Shown one piece after another: positions 1-7,903 of a stretch of 64,000 nucleotides of DNA. Origin of the DNA: Pandoraea eparura (GTDB taxonomy: Bacteria; Pseudomonadota; Gammaproteobacteria; Burkholderiales; Burkholderiaceae); the NCBI RefSeq assembly GCF_902459725.1, contig NZ_CABPSH010000015.1, forward strand, positions 1 through 64,000, in the 5' to 3' direction. The notes under the pieces were generated by a model, which did no database searches, was not told the origin of the DNA, and worked only from the letters and a program-made list of their open reading frames with translations. Both the position numbers and the translations under genes were made by a program. Each line of letters starts with the position of its first letter. Position 1 is the stretch's first letter.

Positions 1-491
1 CGGACGAGGCGCCGGCCGGTGCCGATCCGGAGCCCGAGCCTGCCGGACCGGGGGCGGCGGCGCCCGCGGCCCCGCCGCGTGCCTGCGTCTACCGTGAAGC
101 CGATGGGGTCGCACCCGTCTTTAGCGGCGAATGGCCGGTGTTGGCCGCCGAACTCCCGGCACGCGGTCTTGCCCAGCAACTAGCGTTTCAAAGCGAGTTG
201 ACCGAGGTCGCGGGTCGCGCGCTGCATTTGCGCGTGCCACTGCGTCAGTTGGCCGATGCGGCCACCACCGACAAGCTGCGTCAGACGCTGACCGAGCACT
301 TCGGCACCGAGGTGCAATTGCACGTCGAGCTGGGGCCGGTGGGTACGACGGCGGCGTCGCTCGCGGCGCAAGCAGCGGCGGCGCGTCAACAGGCGGCCGA
401 ACAGGCGATCGCGAGCGATCCGCTCGTGCGCGAATTGATCGACGAATTCGACGCCCAGATTCTGCCTGGCAGCGTTCGGCCGTTACAATAA
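1..491 (+). CDS. dnaX: DNA polymerase III subunit gamma/tau, C-terminal end (partial)
   Basis: The reading frame is open from base 3 to the stop at 491, about 162 codons, and the start lies outside the window. The first part is an Ala/Pro/Glu-rich linker. It is followed by a compact alpha/beta segment that begins near 'GEWPVLAAELPARG' and ends with a Q-rich helix and 'ILPGSVRPLQ'. This is the usual layout of the tau-specific C-terminal domain, which binds the polymerase alpha subunit. Gene order supports the call, because dnaX-ybaB-recR is a widely conserved run in Proteobacteria. The ATPase domain is not visible here, so the name rests on the C-terminus and the neighbours. Confidence 0.85.
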   Translation, partial: DEAPAGADPEPEPAGPGAAAPAAPPRACVYREADGVAPVFSGEWPVLAAELPARGLAQQLAFQSELTEVAGRALHLRVPLRQLADAATTDKLRQTLTEHFGTEVQLHVELGPVGTTAASLAAQAAAARQQAAEQAIASDPLVRELIDEFDAQILPGSVRPLQ

Positions 492-650
492 GGCAGTCCG
501 TTGTCGCGAATCGGCGCCGGGTTTCGAGTGAAATCCCCAAACACGCGTTACATTGGCTGCGAGACGCCACGACATGCCACGACGCGCTGCGCGTACCGTA
601 TTCGAAGTGCTACATACGACATACCTCATTCGATTTACTCAGGAGTCAAC

Positions 651-977
651 ATGCTGAAAGGAAACATCGCGGGTCTGATGAAACAGGCCCAGCAAATGCA
701 GGAAAACATGAAGAAGGCGCAGGAGCAGTTGGCCCAGATCGAAGTCGAGGGTCAGTCAGGGGCCGGTCTGGTCAAGGTGGTGATGACGTGCAAGAACGAC
801 GTGCGTCGCGTGACCATTGATCCGAGCCTGCTGGCCGATGACAAGGACATGCTCGAAGACCTCGTGGCGGCGGCGTTCAACGATGCCGTGCGCAAGGCCG
901 AAGCCACCGCGCAGGAAAAGATGGGCGGCCTGACCGCCGGTCTGCCGCTGCCGCCGGGTTTCAAGATGCCGTTCTGA
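651..977 (+). CDS. ybaB: YbaB/EbfC family nucleoid-associated protein
   Basis: This is a 108-residue protein that starts '[17 protein letters not shown]', the typical YbaB/EbfC amino end with a helical, Q/K-rich dimerisation hairpin. It ends in the family's Pro-rich tail '[12 protein letters not shown]'. YbaB proteins are dimeric DNA-binding proteins whose cellular role is still loosely defined. An AGGAG ribosome site sits just before ATG 651, which favours this start over an upstream in-frame ATG at 501. It lies between dnaX and recR as in most Proteobacteria, and recR follows after 35 bases, so co-transcription is likely. Confidence 0.93.
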   Translation: MLKGNIAGLMKQAQQMQENMKKAQEQLAQIEVEGQSGAGLVKVVMTCKNDVRRVTIDPSLLADDKDMLEDLVAAAFNDAVRKAEATAQEKMGGLTAGLPLPPGFKMPF

Positions 978-1012
978 GCGGTTCTCCGCCTGCTTCCAGA
1001 GAAAGACGACGC

Positions 1013-1609
1013 ATGCCCCAGCTCTCGAGCCTGCAGGAACTCGCCGATGCCCTGCGCGCGTTGCCGGGTGTCGGTCCGAAGTCCGCGCAGCGCATGGCTT
1101 ACCATCTGCTGCAACGCGACCGCAAAGGCGCCGTGCGGCTGGGCGAGGCGCTGGTGCAGGCCGCCGAGCAGATTCGCCACTGCGCGCGCTGCAATACGTT
1201 TACCGAAGTCGAGATTTGCGAGACGTGTCTCGATCCCGAGCGCGACACGAGCCTGCTGTGCGTGGTGGAAACGCCTGCCGACCAGAACATGCTCGAGCAG
1301 ACGATGACGTTCAAGGGCCTGTATTTCGTGCTCATGGGGCATCTCTCGCCGCTCGACGGCGTGGGCCCCGGCGAGATTCATTTCGAGCAGCTGATTCGCC
1401 GCGCCACGGACGGTGTGGTCAAGGAAGTGGTGCTCGCCACCAACTTCACCAACGAAGGCGAGGCCACCGCTCACTATCTCGGACAGATGCTCAAGGCGCG
1501 CGGTTTGCGTGTAAGCCGGCTGGCCCGGGGCGTGCCCGTCGGAGGCGAGCTGGAGTATGTGGATGCCGGCACCATCGCGCGTGCCGTGCTCGACAGACAT
1601 ACGCTCTGA
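1013..1609 (+). CDS. recR: Recombination mediator protein RecR
   Basis: This 198-residue protein has the full RecR layout. A helix-hairpin-helix is seen around residues 13-32 ([18 protein letters not shown]). A four-cysteine zinc finger uses C57, C60, C69 and C72, and a Toprim domain follows ([10 protein letters not shown], then [11 protein letters not shown]). RecR works with RecO, and with RecF where present, to load RecA on SSB-coated single-stranded DNA at gaps. Length matches the family (about 200 residues). It is the last gene of the dnaX-ybaB-recR group. Confidence 0.96.
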   Translation: MPQLSSLQELADALRALPGVGPKSAQRMAYHLLQRDRKGAVRLGEALVQAAEQIRHCARCNTFTEVEICETCLDPERDTSLLCVVETPADQNMLEQTMTFKGLYFVLMGHLSPLDGVGPGEIHFEQLIRRATDGVVKEVVLATNFTNEGEATAHYLGQMLKARGLRVSRLARGVPVGGELEYVDAGTIARAVLDRHTL

Positions 1610-1859
1610 GCATGACGCGCGGGTGTCGCTGTGCAGCGATGCGCGTAGGTACTGCTCCTCTCATCCAATCGGATTAGCTGTTATTCGGTATTTCTGCGCT
1701 CATCCCGGTCTTCTAGACTGAACCTGCCGACTTGATAACCCACCAGTACGGGGAACCAACAAGAGCTTTCAAGCGGCGCGGGGCCGAATACCTGTCGCGT
1801 GGAACCGGTCGATGACCCAATAACTGCGCACGGGCACTGCTTAGGCAGGGAGTTAAGGT

Positions 1860-3218
1860 ATGGCTAACGATACCGGGCGCACCCTGATTTATGCTTCCCG
1901 AAAGCACAACGACGCGTTGCTGTCGTTCTTCGGTGAGCACGGCTGGCAAGTTCTGCCGGCCAAGAGCGCCAGCGACGTCAGTCGCATTCTGAATCCGGGG
2001 ACCACCAGCGCAGCACTCATCGACCTGGCGAGCGGTTATAGCGACCGCGACATGGGCGCATTCGAGTCCTGCATGCAACCCGCCACGGTCGGCTGGGTGG
2101 CGGCGACAAATCCGGAACAACTCACGACGAAATCGATCCGGCGGTTGATTCGCGACTACTGCTTCGATTACGTCAACGTTCCTTGTACCAATGACCAGCT
2201 CGCGCACTCGATCGGTCATGCCTGGGGGATGGCATCGCTCTCGGAGGTGCCCATCATCACACCGCAAGTCGGCGGCGATCAGGAGATGGTCGGCACGTGC
2301 GAGGCGATGCAGCAGCTCTTTCGCACCATCCGCAAAGTCGCCAACACCGACGCGCCGGTATTCATCTCGGGCGAGTCGGGCACGGGCAAGGAACTGAGCG
2401 CGGTGGCGATCCACGAGCGCTCCCCGCGCGCCAAGGGGCCGTTCGTTGCGATCAATTGCGGTGCGATTCCGCCGCACCTGATGCAATCCGAACTATTCGG
2501 CTACGAGCGCGGCGCCTTCACTGGGGCCAATGCCCGCAAGATCGGCCGGGTCGAGGCCGCCAACGGCGGCACGCTGCTGCTCGACGAAATCGGCGACCTG
2601 CCGATCGAGAGCCAGGCGAGCCTGTTGCGCTTTCTGCAGCAAGGCGCGATCGAGCGTCTCGGCGGTCACGAGGTCATTCCGGTCAATGTGCGTATCATTT
2701 CGGCGACACACGTCGATTTGGAGGAGGCCGTCAAAGAAGGGCGTTTCCGCATGGACCTGTTTCACCGTCTGTGCGTGCTGCGTGTCGACGAGCCACCGCT
2801 GCGCGCGCGTGGACAGGATATCGAGATCCTCGCCCACCACATCCTGCAGCGCTTCAAGGGCGACAATCATCGCAAGATCCGCGGCTTCACTCAGTGTGCC
2901 GTGCAGGCGATGTACGAATACCACTGGCCGGGCAATGTGCGCGAACTGATCAATCGCGTGCGCCGCGCCATTGTGATGGCCGACGGCCGCATGATCTCGG
3001 CCAAGGATCTCGACTTGCTGCCGTGGGTGCCGACCCTAGTGCGCACGCTCGAGGAAATTCGCGCGGAGGCCGAACGAACGGCCATCGAGCAGGCATTGCT
3101 GCGCCACTGTCACCGGCTGACGGACGTGGCCGCAGAGTTGGGCATTTCGCGCATTACCCTGTACCGCCTCATGTGCCGGTACGGAATGCGTGGTGACGAA
3201 TCGGGCGTGCCGGCCTGA
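1860..3218 (+). CDS. Sigma-54-dependent transcriptional activator, VpsR-like
   Basis: This 452-residue bacterial enhancer-binding protein has an N-terminal receiver-like domain (about 1-130). One aspartate, D55 in 'LIDLAS', stands where phosphorylation would occur, but the usual acidic pair is poorly kept. The AAA+ domain has Walker A GESGTGKE (171-178), the sigma-54 contact loop GAFTGA (218-223) and Walker B LLLDEIG near 239-245. A Fis-type helix-turn-helix lies at the C-terminus ([16 protein letters not shown]). The odd N-domain resembles VpsR of Vibrio and its Burkholderia relatives, some of which respond to cyclic di-GMP; that ligand is inferred only by similarity. The gene lies 5' of the amyloid-like operon, whose promoter has a sigma-54 signature, so it is the likely activator. 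A terminator follows at once. Confidence 0.88.
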   Translation: MANDTGRTLIYASRKHNDALLSFFGEHGWQVLPAKSASDVSRILNPGTTSAALIDLASGYSDRDMGAFESCMQPATVGWVAATNPEQLTTKSIRRLIRDYCFDYVNVPCTNDQLAHSIGHAWGMASLSEVPIITPQVGGDQEMVGTCEAMQQLFRTIRKVANTDAPVFISGESGTGKELSAVAIHERSPRAKGPFVAINCGAIPPHLMQSELFGYERGAFTGANARKIGRVEAANGGTLLLDEIGDLPIESQASLLRFLQQGAIERLGGHEVIPVNVRIISATHVDLEEAVKEGRFRMDLFHRLCVLRVDEPPLRARGQDIEILAHHILQRFKGDNHRKIRGFTQCAVQAMYEYHWPGNVRELINRVRRAIVMADGRMISAKDLDLLPWVPTLVRTLEEIRAEAERTAIEQALLRHCHRLTDVAAELGISRITLYRLMCRYGMRGDESGVPA

Positions 3219-3241
3219 TATCTTCTGGCGAAGAGAGGGCG

Positions 3242-3278
3242 GCCGTCCTGTGATGAGCAGGGCGGTCGTTTCTTTTTG
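3242..3278 (+). terminator. Rho-independent terminator after the sigma-54 activator gene
   Basis: A ten-pair stem (3242-3251 with 3259-3268, two G-U pairs) closes a seven-base loop and is followed by a T-rich run ending in TTCTTTTT. It sits 24 bases after the stop codon. It separates the activator gene from the next operon, so that operon must have its own promoter. Confidence 0.8.
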
Positions 3279-3926
3279 GGATCCTGAAGATTGCCGCATC
3301 GAGCGGCCTGAATGTGTCGCCCGAGGCAGTGTTTTTCCCTGTTGACCTCGCGTTCTGCGACTTCTGCCATCGCCAATAACGACGGGCCATTTCGGCAATC
3401 CGTCTCGAACATCCCACGAACGTTTTCCATACGCATTGCGTTGTCTCGTGCGTCGAGGAAACGCGTCGCGCAGTGTCACGCGAGGGGGCCGGCGATGCCT
3501 CACCCTCTGCGTATCCTTATCGTGGCGACGCTGCGCCCGCGTGCCGATGCCGTGCGTTTCGGCGGTACCCAAAATAGGCGCGGCCGGTCGCCGCGCGAAC
3601 CGATCAAAGATGAAACATCCACGGCAACGAACGGCGTCGCGGCTCGCGCGGCCATACGTGACGAGGCTGTGTCGTTATGTCGCAGCAGGGCCAAACTGTC
3701 GCCATTCTGTCACCGGGAACCCTTGCCACCCGGACCTCTATGGCAAGCGTCGTTGGCGACGCCGATATCGTTCGCAGTTCGGAATGTTTGTCGAATACGT
3801 CGGTGATGTGACATCGGCCGCCTGGCGTAGCTCACGTATCAATGCTGAAACGTTTTCGTACGCAAGCCTGGGGGCGTGCCTGGGTCGGAAAAAATAATTT
3901 CAACGTTTTCAATCACTTAAATCGGG

Positions 3927-3942
3927 TGGCATGGAAGTCGCT
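3927..3942 (+). promoter_or_regulatory. Sigma-54 (-24/-12) promoter of the amyloid-like operon
   Basis: The sequence TGGCATGGAAGTCGCT matches the consensus TGGCAYRNNNNTTGCW with one mismatch (TC for TT). The invariant GG (3928-3929) and GC (3940-3941) are separated by exactly ten bases. Transcription would begin near 3953. An AAGGAGG ribosome site follows at 3957-3963 and ATG 3972 lies just beyond. A sigma-54 activator gene stands directly upstream. Confidence 0.8.
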
Positions 3943-3971
3943 TTATTGTCCCGGGCAAGGAGGGCACAGCG

Positions 3972-4547
3972 ATGCGAATTCTCACCACCGACATTCAGTA
4001 CCGAGTACGACAAGGCGCAGGCGCGCTGGCCGCTGCCGTCGCCGTGACTTTCGGTCTGTGCGCCGCACCGGCGCAAGCCCACGAATTCTCGCGCTCGCCG
4101 CTTATGCATGTGGCGATGCTGACCGGCTCGATGGTGCCGACGTCGTTCTCGACGACGCTGCCGGCGATGCGGGTCTCCGACGCGGATGTCGCCATGGTGG
4201 CACCGATTTCGGATCTGATGCCGGTGGCCGCTCGCACGACGGAGGATGACGCGTCGGCCGCCCCCAGTACCAGCGAAGCCACGCCCGATGTCGCCAGCAA
4301 CCAGGACATTGGTGTGACCGGCGTGCCCCTTGCGGCAGCCCGTATCGATGACGAACAACTTGGCAGCCAGCGTGGCCGCAATCTGCAAGGCGGCGCGATG
4401 GTTCAGTCGCCCGGAATGGTGCTCGCCAACGGCGTGACGTTGTGGGACGAACTGCCCGGCGCCGTGACGCCGATGCCGCGTCCGCAACAACTGTCGAGCG
4501 GCGTGAACAACGTCCAGGTGACGCGTGTGACCTACTCCACGCGGTGA
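3972..4547 (+). CDS. Exported protein, first gene of the Fap-like operon
   Basis: This 191-residue protein of unknown function has a clear Sec signal peptide with likely cleavage after APAQA (residue 36). The middle is Ala/Thr/Ser-rich and probably flexible. Near the end there is an 'IDDEQLGSQRGR' block (125-136), a double glycine (140-141) and 'NGVTLWDELP' (153-162) before a Pro-rich tail. The same elements recur in the protein encoded on the other strand at 10477-10932, so the two are paralogues. The start is supported by AAGGAGG at 3957-3963. Being promoter-proximal in an amyloid-type operon it could be a periplasmic chaperone in the position of FapA, but no sequence proof of that was seen. 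Confidence 0.75.
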   Translation: MRILTTDIQYRVRQGAGALAAAVAVTFGLCAAPAQAHEFSRSPLMHVAMLTGSMVPTSFSTTLPAMRVSDADVAMVAPISDLMPVAARTTEDDASAAPSTSEATPDVASNQDIGVTGVPLAAARIDDEQLGSQRGRNLQGGAMVQSPGMVLANGVTLWDELPGAVTPMPRPQQLSSGVNNVQVTRVTYSTR

Positions 4548-4552
4548 ACGAC

Positions 4553-5065
4553 ATGACCCAACGCTCCATGGCGCATGCCGGCAGTGTCCTCGCCACGATG
4601 ATCGTGGCGCTGACGCCGGCGCTGCTCCCCGGCCGCGCGCACGCCGAACCGGCGACGCCCGGGGACCTGGTGATCGAACGCAACATTGGCCCGGAAGTCG
4701 CTTATCGCGGCTTGCCTCGTGAGCAGAACCCGATCGGCATCGCCGTCCCGGCGTTCCCGACGGGGCCGTTCAACACCGCCATGGGAGCCGTGAATCAGGT
4801 CATGGACAGTGAATTGACGGGGCGCGCCTCGGTCGGTCTCGTCACGGGCGCCGTGCAATCCGGCATCGATCCGGTGATGGGCGTGCTCGTGGGCAATGCC
4901 CGCGGTGGCAACGCGCTCAACACCTCGAACGGCGTCGGCGGCGGCTTCAGCGCCGGGGTTGGCGGTGGCGGGGGGATCGGCAGCATCGGCACGCTCGTGC
5001 CGTCCGTGATCAATTCGGCCCTGTCTCCGCTCACGAGCATCGGTGCTGCAGGAGCGGCGAAATGA
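4553..5065 (+). CDS. Exported glycine-rich protein of the Fap-like operon
   Basis: This is a 170-residue protein with a signal peptide ending near GRAHA. A distinctive block 'ERNIGPEVAYRGLP' follows the leader, then a long segment rich in small residues, with a poly-glycine stretch near residues 126-141. I do not recognise the family. ATG 4553 lies six bases after the previous stop and has no good ribosome site, which suggests translational coupling. The stop overlaps the next start (ATGA at 5062-5065). Its place between the leader gene and the repeat proteins suggests a role in fibre assembly or at the cell surface; this is inference from context. Confidence 0.7.
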   Translation: MTQRSMAHAGSVLATMIVALTPALLPGRAHAEPATPGDLVIERNIGPEVAYRGLPREQNPIGIAVPAFPTGPFNTAMGAVNQVMDSELTGRASVGLVTGAVQSGIDPVMGVLVGNARGGNALNTSNGVGGGFSAGVGGGGGIGSIGTLVPSVINSALSPLTSIGAAGAAK

Positions 5066-5712
5066 GCGCGCATCGCATCTCGCTCGGCGCCCGTCGCGCC
5101 ATCGCTTTGGCAGCAGCCACTGCGCTGAGCGCTGTCGCCGGGGTGTCATCGGCACAGGACGTCTGGATCGTGAACGGCGAACTCGCCGGCACGCACGCCA
5201 CCATCGATAACGGTGTGGCCGTGGGCGCCGTCGGGGCGATCGGCGTCAATCAGGCGGCCGGCGTGAACAACGCCCAGGCCAACAGCGCAGTGATCGCCAA
5301 TGGCGGCAGCGTGAGCGTCGGCGCGTCGAGCACGAATCAACAGGCGCTCGTCACCACGACGACCGGCGCGGCCAGCGCCGCAATTCAAGGCAACGCATTT
5401 TCGGGCACCTCGGGGGTGACGCAAGTCAACCAGTCGAGCGGTGCCGGCAATCTTCAACGCAACGCCACGGTCATTGTGACGGGCGATGCGGCTGGAGTGG
5501 CGAGCGTATCGGATACGGCACTATCCGCTGCGATCGCTAAGGGTGGCCCGGCTGGGCACGACAACCTCAACGATCTGTTCCGCACGGCGTCGATTTCCGG
5601 TGACGCCTTCCGCGGTGCGAACGGTGTGGTCCAAGTGAACCAGTCGGCTGGGATAGGCAATGTAACCGCAAATGTTTTTGTGCTCCGTCCCCCGGCGGGC
5701 ACATCTTTTTAA
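5062..5712 (+). CDS. Small amyloid-repeat protein (FapB/FapC-like)
   Basis: This 216-residue exported protein has its signal peptide ending near residue 31 (VSSAQ). Three imperfect repeats are seen at about residues 58-78, 110-139 and 180-208. Each has the pattern G-V-x-Q/N-V-N-Q-x-A/S-G-x-G-N-x-Q-x-N, rich in Gly, Asn, Gln and Ala with almost no charge or Cys. This is the composition of the repeat units in Fap and curli-type amyloid subunits. By size it would fit the minor or nucleating subunit, with the following larger repeat protein as the main one. AGGAG lies before ATG 5062 and the start overlaps the previous stop. The name is by pattern, not by alignment. Confidence 0.72.
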   Translation: MSAHRISLGARRAIALAAATALSAVAGVSSAQDVWIVNGELAGTHATIDNGVAVGAVGAIGVNQAAGVNNAQANSAVIANGGSVSVGASSTNQQALVTTTTGAASAAIQGNAFSGTSGVTQVNQSSGAGNLQRNATVIVTGDAAGVASVSDTALSAAIAKGGPAGHDNLNDLFRTASISGDAFRGANGVVQVNQSAGIGNVTANVFVLRPPAGTSF

Positions 5713-5742
5713 CTGGGTAACTCTCTCGTCAAGGAGATGGTC

Positions 5743-7128
5743 ATGAAAACGAAAGCAATTGCAGCGGCCGCACTGCTGGTAGCAACGGGTTCCGCCATGG
5801 CGTACCCGTCTCATCACCAGCAATACAGCTTCTCGTTCATCGGCAACGAAACCAACGTGCTGAATCTGGTCGGCATTTTCGGTCTGATCGGTATTCGCGG
5901 CTGCGTCACGGTGGATAACACCGGCAACGCTGTCGTGCAGAGCAATCAGAGTGTCGACGCGCACCATGTGTACCTCAGGGGCCCGCTGCTTGGCAGCTAT
6001 GTGACGGGCGACGTGACGTATGGCGTGCATTCGCATACCACGACGGTCTCGAACCAGGGGAGTGCTTACCTGCTCGCCGGTTCGACCACCAAGTCGTTTG
6101 ACAATACGACGTCGTGGGTGAATGCCGAGGCCAATGGTCACCTGAACACCAGCCATTCCTTCCAGGCCGGTGCCGGGTATATCGCAGGCCAGTCCAGCTC
6201 CGGCTCGGGTGGCTTCATCGCCGGCGGTGGGTATCAGTATTCGAACATTGCCGGTGGCGGAGGCATCATCGGTGGCGGCTTCATTCCGCTGCCGCCGTTC
6301 GGTGGCGCCGTATATGGCGGCTACCTCGCGGGCAACTTCGGCGCGGGCCAAGGCTCGGTCTGGGGTGGCTATGCGTATGGTCAGCAGTCGCAGGAAGCAG
6401 GTGGCTTCCTCGCGGCAGGCTTCCTGAACACGCAGAAGAGTTTCGACGCAGGGTTCCACGGCTTGTTCAACTATGGCCAGGCTTCGGTCCATAGCGAATC
6501 GATCGCCGCAGGGGCACTGTGGGGCTTCTCCGACACGTACATGAAGTCGACCACGTGGGTTCACGGCGCCATCACGTACCACATCAACACGGCGCAGCTC
6601 CAGACGATGGGGGCCACGCTGGGCAATGGGGCACTGGCTAACGCCAACGGCAACATCGGTGTGAACGTGGCGGCGGGTGCCGACAACGCGCAGGCCAACA
6701 ACGTCGCGATCGCTTCGCTCAACGCCCAGCCGGTGTATGCCTCGGCACAGGTGTTCGCGAACCAGTCGTCGAGGGGCTCGGCCAGCATCTCGCAGTTCTA
6801 TGTCAACGCCAGCGTGGGGGATAACGCCCTCGCCGGTGCGACTGGCAATGTGGGTGTGAACGTGGCCGCCGGTGTGGGCAACGTGCAGCAGAACGGCCTG
6901 GCCGCCGCAGTCTCGCAAAGCGGCTTTGGTTGGTACAAGGGTGGTGCGGCTAACTCGACGGCGCAAACCGATCAGTCGGCCTCGATGCACGCTTCGGGCG
7001 ACTTCATCGCCAATGCTGCGCTGGGTAACGGCGCCCTTGCCTGGGCCAGCGGCAACATCGGTGTGAACGTGGCTTCGGGTATCGGCAACGTGCAGAACAA
7101 CAGCCTTGCCGTCTCGGCAATCAAGTGA
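5743..7128 (+). CDS. Large amyloid-repeat surface protein (FapC-like major subunit candidate)
   Basis: This 461-residue protein has a signal peptide ending SAMA at residue 20. The first two thirds are rich in Gly, Tyr, Ser, His and Asn, with 'GGGYQYSNIAGGGG'-type runs. The last third holds three close repeats at about 293-325, 359-390 and 427-458 of the form G-N-G-A-L-A-x-A-x-G-N-I-G-V-N-V-A-A-G, then a N-x-Q-x-N-x-L-A block. The chain stops three residues after the last repeat. The start is taken at 5743 because AAGGAG (5731-5736) has proper spacing to it and none to the in-frame ATG at 5737. A strong terminator follows at 7136-7167. The aromatic Gly-rich N-terminal part is unlike Pseudomonas FapC as I know it. 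Confidence 0.75.
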   Translation: MKTKAIAAAALLVATGSAMAYPSHHQQYSFSFIGNETNVLNLVGIFGLIGIRGCVTVDNTGNAVVQSNQSVDAHHVYLRGPLLGSYVTGDVTYGVHSHTTTVSNQGSAYLLAGSTTKSFDNTTSWVNAEANGHLNTSHSFQAGAGYIAGQSSSGSGGFIAGGGYQYSNIAGGGGIIGGGFIPLPPFGGAVYGGYLAGNFGAGQGSVWGGYAYGQQSQEAGGFLAAGFLNTQKSFDAGFHGLFNYGQASVHSESIAAGALWGFSDTYMKSTTWVHGAITYHINTAQLQTMGATLGNGALANANGNIGVNVAAGADNAQANNVAIASLNAQPVYASAQVFANQSSRGSASISQFYVNASVGDNALAGATGNVGVNVAAGVGNVQQNGLAAAVSQSGFGWYKGGAANSTAQTDQSASMHASGDFIANAALGNGALAWASGNIGVNVASGIGNVQNNSLAVSAIK

Positions 7129-7135
7129 GGTACCG

Positions 7136-7167
7136 AACCGGTCCGGGGCGTCCCGGACCGGTTTTTT
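7136..7167 (+). terminator. Strong terminator inside the Fap-like operon
   Basis: A perfect twelve-pair stem (7136-7147 with 7152-7163), a four-base loop GCGT and six T residues form a textbook Rho-independent terminator. It lies only eight bases after the stop of the large repeat protein and 13 bases before the next ATG. No obvious new promoter fits between it and the peptidase gene, so downstream genes probably depend on read-through. Confidence 0.9.
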
Positions 7168-7180
7168 CATGAGGTGTGAC

Positions 7181-7891
7181 ATGAATGATGCGCGTCGTGC
7201 CGCAGTGAGGATCGCTACGGTTTGCGCTCTGGCGTGCGCAAGCGTGGCCGGGCACGCGCAGTATGCATCGGTGAACCTGGAATCTTCGACCGGTGTACCG
7301 GCGGTCAAGAAGATGCGCTCGTTCAAGTCGATGCACTACGTGAATCTGGTCCAGCAGGAATACGACTTCAGCTGTGGGTCCGCAGCCTTGGCAACACTGC
7401 TGCGATATGGCTACGGGATCAATATTCCCGAGCCGGAAATGATCCAGCGAATGATGGCGTTCTCCAACCCGGAAACGGTCATCAAGAACGGCTTCTCGAT
7501 GCTCGACATGAAGAAATTCGTGGAGACGCTGGGGCTCGAGGGGCGAGGATTCAAAGTTGACGTGAACGCGCTGTACGACTTGAGGATTCCGGTCATCGCG
7601 CTGATCGACGTCAATGGCTATCAACACTTTGTGGTCATCAAGGCAGCGAAGGACGGGCGTGTGTTCGTGTCCGATCCGGCGCTAGGCAATCGCATTATCG
7701 AGCAGGCCGATTTTGCCAAGCAATGGAACGGCTTGGTATTGGCGGTCGTCGGCAAGCCGTTTATGGAGGATTCACCGCTGCTCAAAGGAAACGAATCCCT
7801 GGCGGTCAAGTTGCGCGACAGCGCCTTGGCAACCGGGACGTCACCGACCCCGATGGTGGACTTCGGCATCATCCGGGCGGATCTGTTTTGA
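7181..7891 (+). CDS. C39 family peptidase, FapD-like
   Basis: This 236-residue protein has a signal peptide ending VAGHA (residue 26) and a single C39 papain-like domain. The catalytic residues are visible: C65 in 'YDFSCGSAALATLL', H149 in 'GYQHFVVIK' and D165 in 'VSDPALGN'. It has no ABC or membrane part, so it is a free periplasmic enzyme, as FapD is in Fap systems, where it is required for fibre export. The start at 7181 follows GAGGTG at 7171-7176. It lies directly after an internal terminator and 12 bases before the next gene. The domain call is firm; the Fap role comes from neighbours. Confidence 0.85.
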   Translation: MNDARRAAVRIATVCALACASVAGHAQYASVNLESSTGVPAVKKMRSFKSMHYVNLVQQEYDFSCGSAALATLLRYGYGINIPEPEMIQRMMAFSNPETVIKNGFSMLDMKKFVETLGLEGRGFKVDVNALYDLRIPVIALIDVNGYQHFVVIKAAKDGRVFVSDPALGNRIIEQADFAKQWNGLVLAVVGKPFMEDSPLLKGNESLAVKLRDSALATGTSPTPMVDFGIIRADLF

Positions 7892-7903
7892 GACAAGACC
7901 ATC

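Larger units (their letters stand above)
3219..3971 (+). promoter_or_regulatory. Long regulatory intergenic region before the amyloid-like operon
   Basis: These 753 bases hold no convincing gene; frames that stay open here have no ribosome site and read as shadow sequence. What is visible: a terminator at 3242-3278, three copies of AACGTTTTC (3419-3427, 3849-3857, 3902-3910), an 11-base palindrome GATGTGACATC (3805-3815) and a sigma-54 promoter at 3927-3942. The length fits a promoter that needs upstream activator sites and DNA looping. Which of the repeats are true binding sites is not known. Confidence 0.55.

Noticed and set aside
1610-1859. A riboswitch (for example cyclic di-GMP) before the VpsR-like gene
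   Set aside because: I searched for the conserved cores and paired arms and found none that fit; only short scattered stems occur.
3312-3897. Plus-strand frames of 150-165 codons between the sigma-54 activator and the amyloid-like operon
   Set aside because: Arg/Ser/Pro-rich chance sequence without ribosome sites; the region is better explained as regulatory DNA.
5521-7326. A 601-codon minus-strand open frame opposite the repeat proteins
   Set aside because: Its pattern comes from the complement of the Gly/Asn repeats; the plus-strand genes have signal peptides and ribosome sites.
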